A stretch of 5,584 nt of DNA. It comes from Campylobacteraceae bacterium (GTDB taxonomy: Bacteria > Campylobacterota > Campylobacteria > Campylobacterales > Sulfurospirillaceae). Where the stretch lies: assembly GCA_027011025.1 (NCBI GenBank), contig JALVAU010000467.1, forward strand, positions 1-5,584, given 5' to 3'. Position numbers and translations under genes: made by a program. Shown here piece by piece: positions 5,334 to 5,584 of this stretch (within the stretch, counting starts at the first letter, position 1; every line of letters starts with the position of its first letter). The notes beneath the pieces were generated by a model. It ran no database searches, was not told the DNA's origin, and saw only the letters and a list, made by a program, of their open reading frames with translations.

Positions 5334-5584
5334 CTAGTGGGGCAATTTCACCATGAACTCTGCCCCACCTTTTGTATTTCTTACTTTGATACTACCTTTG
5401 AATTTGCTTTGTATAACCAATCTTGACATATACAGACCGATTCCGGTTGAAGGTGTTTTCTTTTTGCTTTTAAATGGTTTAAATATGTCATCAACCGGCT
5501 CAATCTGCACACCTCCTGCATTATCTTTTATGATTAAAATTATGTCTGTTTTTGTATCTTTTAAAGATATGATAATCTTAGGAT
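5334..5584 (-). CDS. Sensor histidine kinase, partial (C-terminal ATPase domain only)
   Basis: Reading the minus strand into the TAG at 5334-5336 gives 82 codons from the window edge; the N-terminal part is off the window. The segment is the end of a HATPase_c domain. The G1 box is DNAGGV (residues 20-25 of the visible part). The F-box region is IFKPF (33-37). The G2 box is STGIGLYMSRLVIQ (44-57). A final GGAEFMVKLP strand (71-80) then ends the protein. This is the usual C-terminus of two-component sensor kinases. No receiver domain follows, so it is not a hybrid kinase at this end. The sensor domain, phosphorylated His and partner regulator cannot be seen. The gene is convergent with the chemoreceptor gene, with 11 nt between the stop codons, so a functional link is not implied. 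Confidence 0.88.
   Translation of the reverse strand, partial: PKIIISLKDTKTDIILIIKDNAGGVQIEPVDDIFKPFKSKKKTPSTGIGLYMSRLVIQSKFKGSIKVRNTKGGAEFMVKLPH
5337..5373 (+). terminator. Probable Rho-independent terminator of the chemoreceptor gene, inside the kinase coding end
   Basis: GTGGGGCA (5337-5344) and TGCCCCAC (5361-5368) form a perfect 8-bp GC-rich stem with a 16-nt loop. On the plus strand it is followed by CTTTT and then a T-rich stretch, as expected for termination of rightward transcription. The minus-strand side lacks a T-run. It is the most GC-rich short stretch near the end of an AT-rich gene. The long loop and the short T-run keep confidence moderate. Confidence 0.5.

Overview
The window looks like a chromosomal segment of a Campylobacterota (Epsilonproteobacteria) species, possibly a Sulfurimonas/Sulfurovum-type or Arcobacter-like organism. 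The grounds are strongly AT-rich DNA, short intergenic gaps, -10-only promoters, and a gene set of NosL-like proteins, a c-heme chemoreceptor and a Crp/Fnr regulator. The assignment rests on style and gene content, not on a database match. There are seven protein genes, two of them cut by the window edges. I see no RNA gene, CRISPR array, insertion sequence or attachment site.

Left part (1-1452): a minus-strand pair encodes an MTH1187/YkoF-type thiamine-binding-like protein (386-700), followed 3 nt later by a Crp/Fnr-family regulator whose DNA-binding end is off the window (1-382). Divergent from them is a HAD-family phosphatase (811-1452). Its 3' end overlaps the next, convergent gene by 12 nt.

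Middle (1441-3349): two divergent, clearly paralogous exported NosL-like proteins. The minus-strand one has a NosL domain plus a C-terminal module that resembles a cytochrome c domain without a heme motif. The plus-strand one repeats that architecture, with a decayed metal motif in its NosL domain, and adds a second, intact NosL domain. Between the two genes lies a 46-bp palindrome with perfect 16-bp outer arms and only one mismatched pair overall. It sits where it could control both promoters. This pair with its palindrome is the most unusual part of the window.

Right part (3409-5584): a methyl-accepting chemotaxis protein with a periplasmic CxxCH heme-type sensor domain, HAMP, a signalling hairpin and a C-terminal PilZ (c-di-GMP) domain. 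It has its own extended -10 promoter. A convergent histidine kinase C-terminus follows 11 nt later. The probable terminator of the chemoreceptor lies inside the kinase coding end.

Putting it together (inference): the window mixes periplasmic metal/redox proteins (NosL-like), a redox- or gas-sensing chemoreceptor and a Crp/Fnr regulator. That suits an organism using anaerobic or microaerobic respiration, but no nosZ or other terminal reductase is in view, so a role in N2O respiration is not shown.
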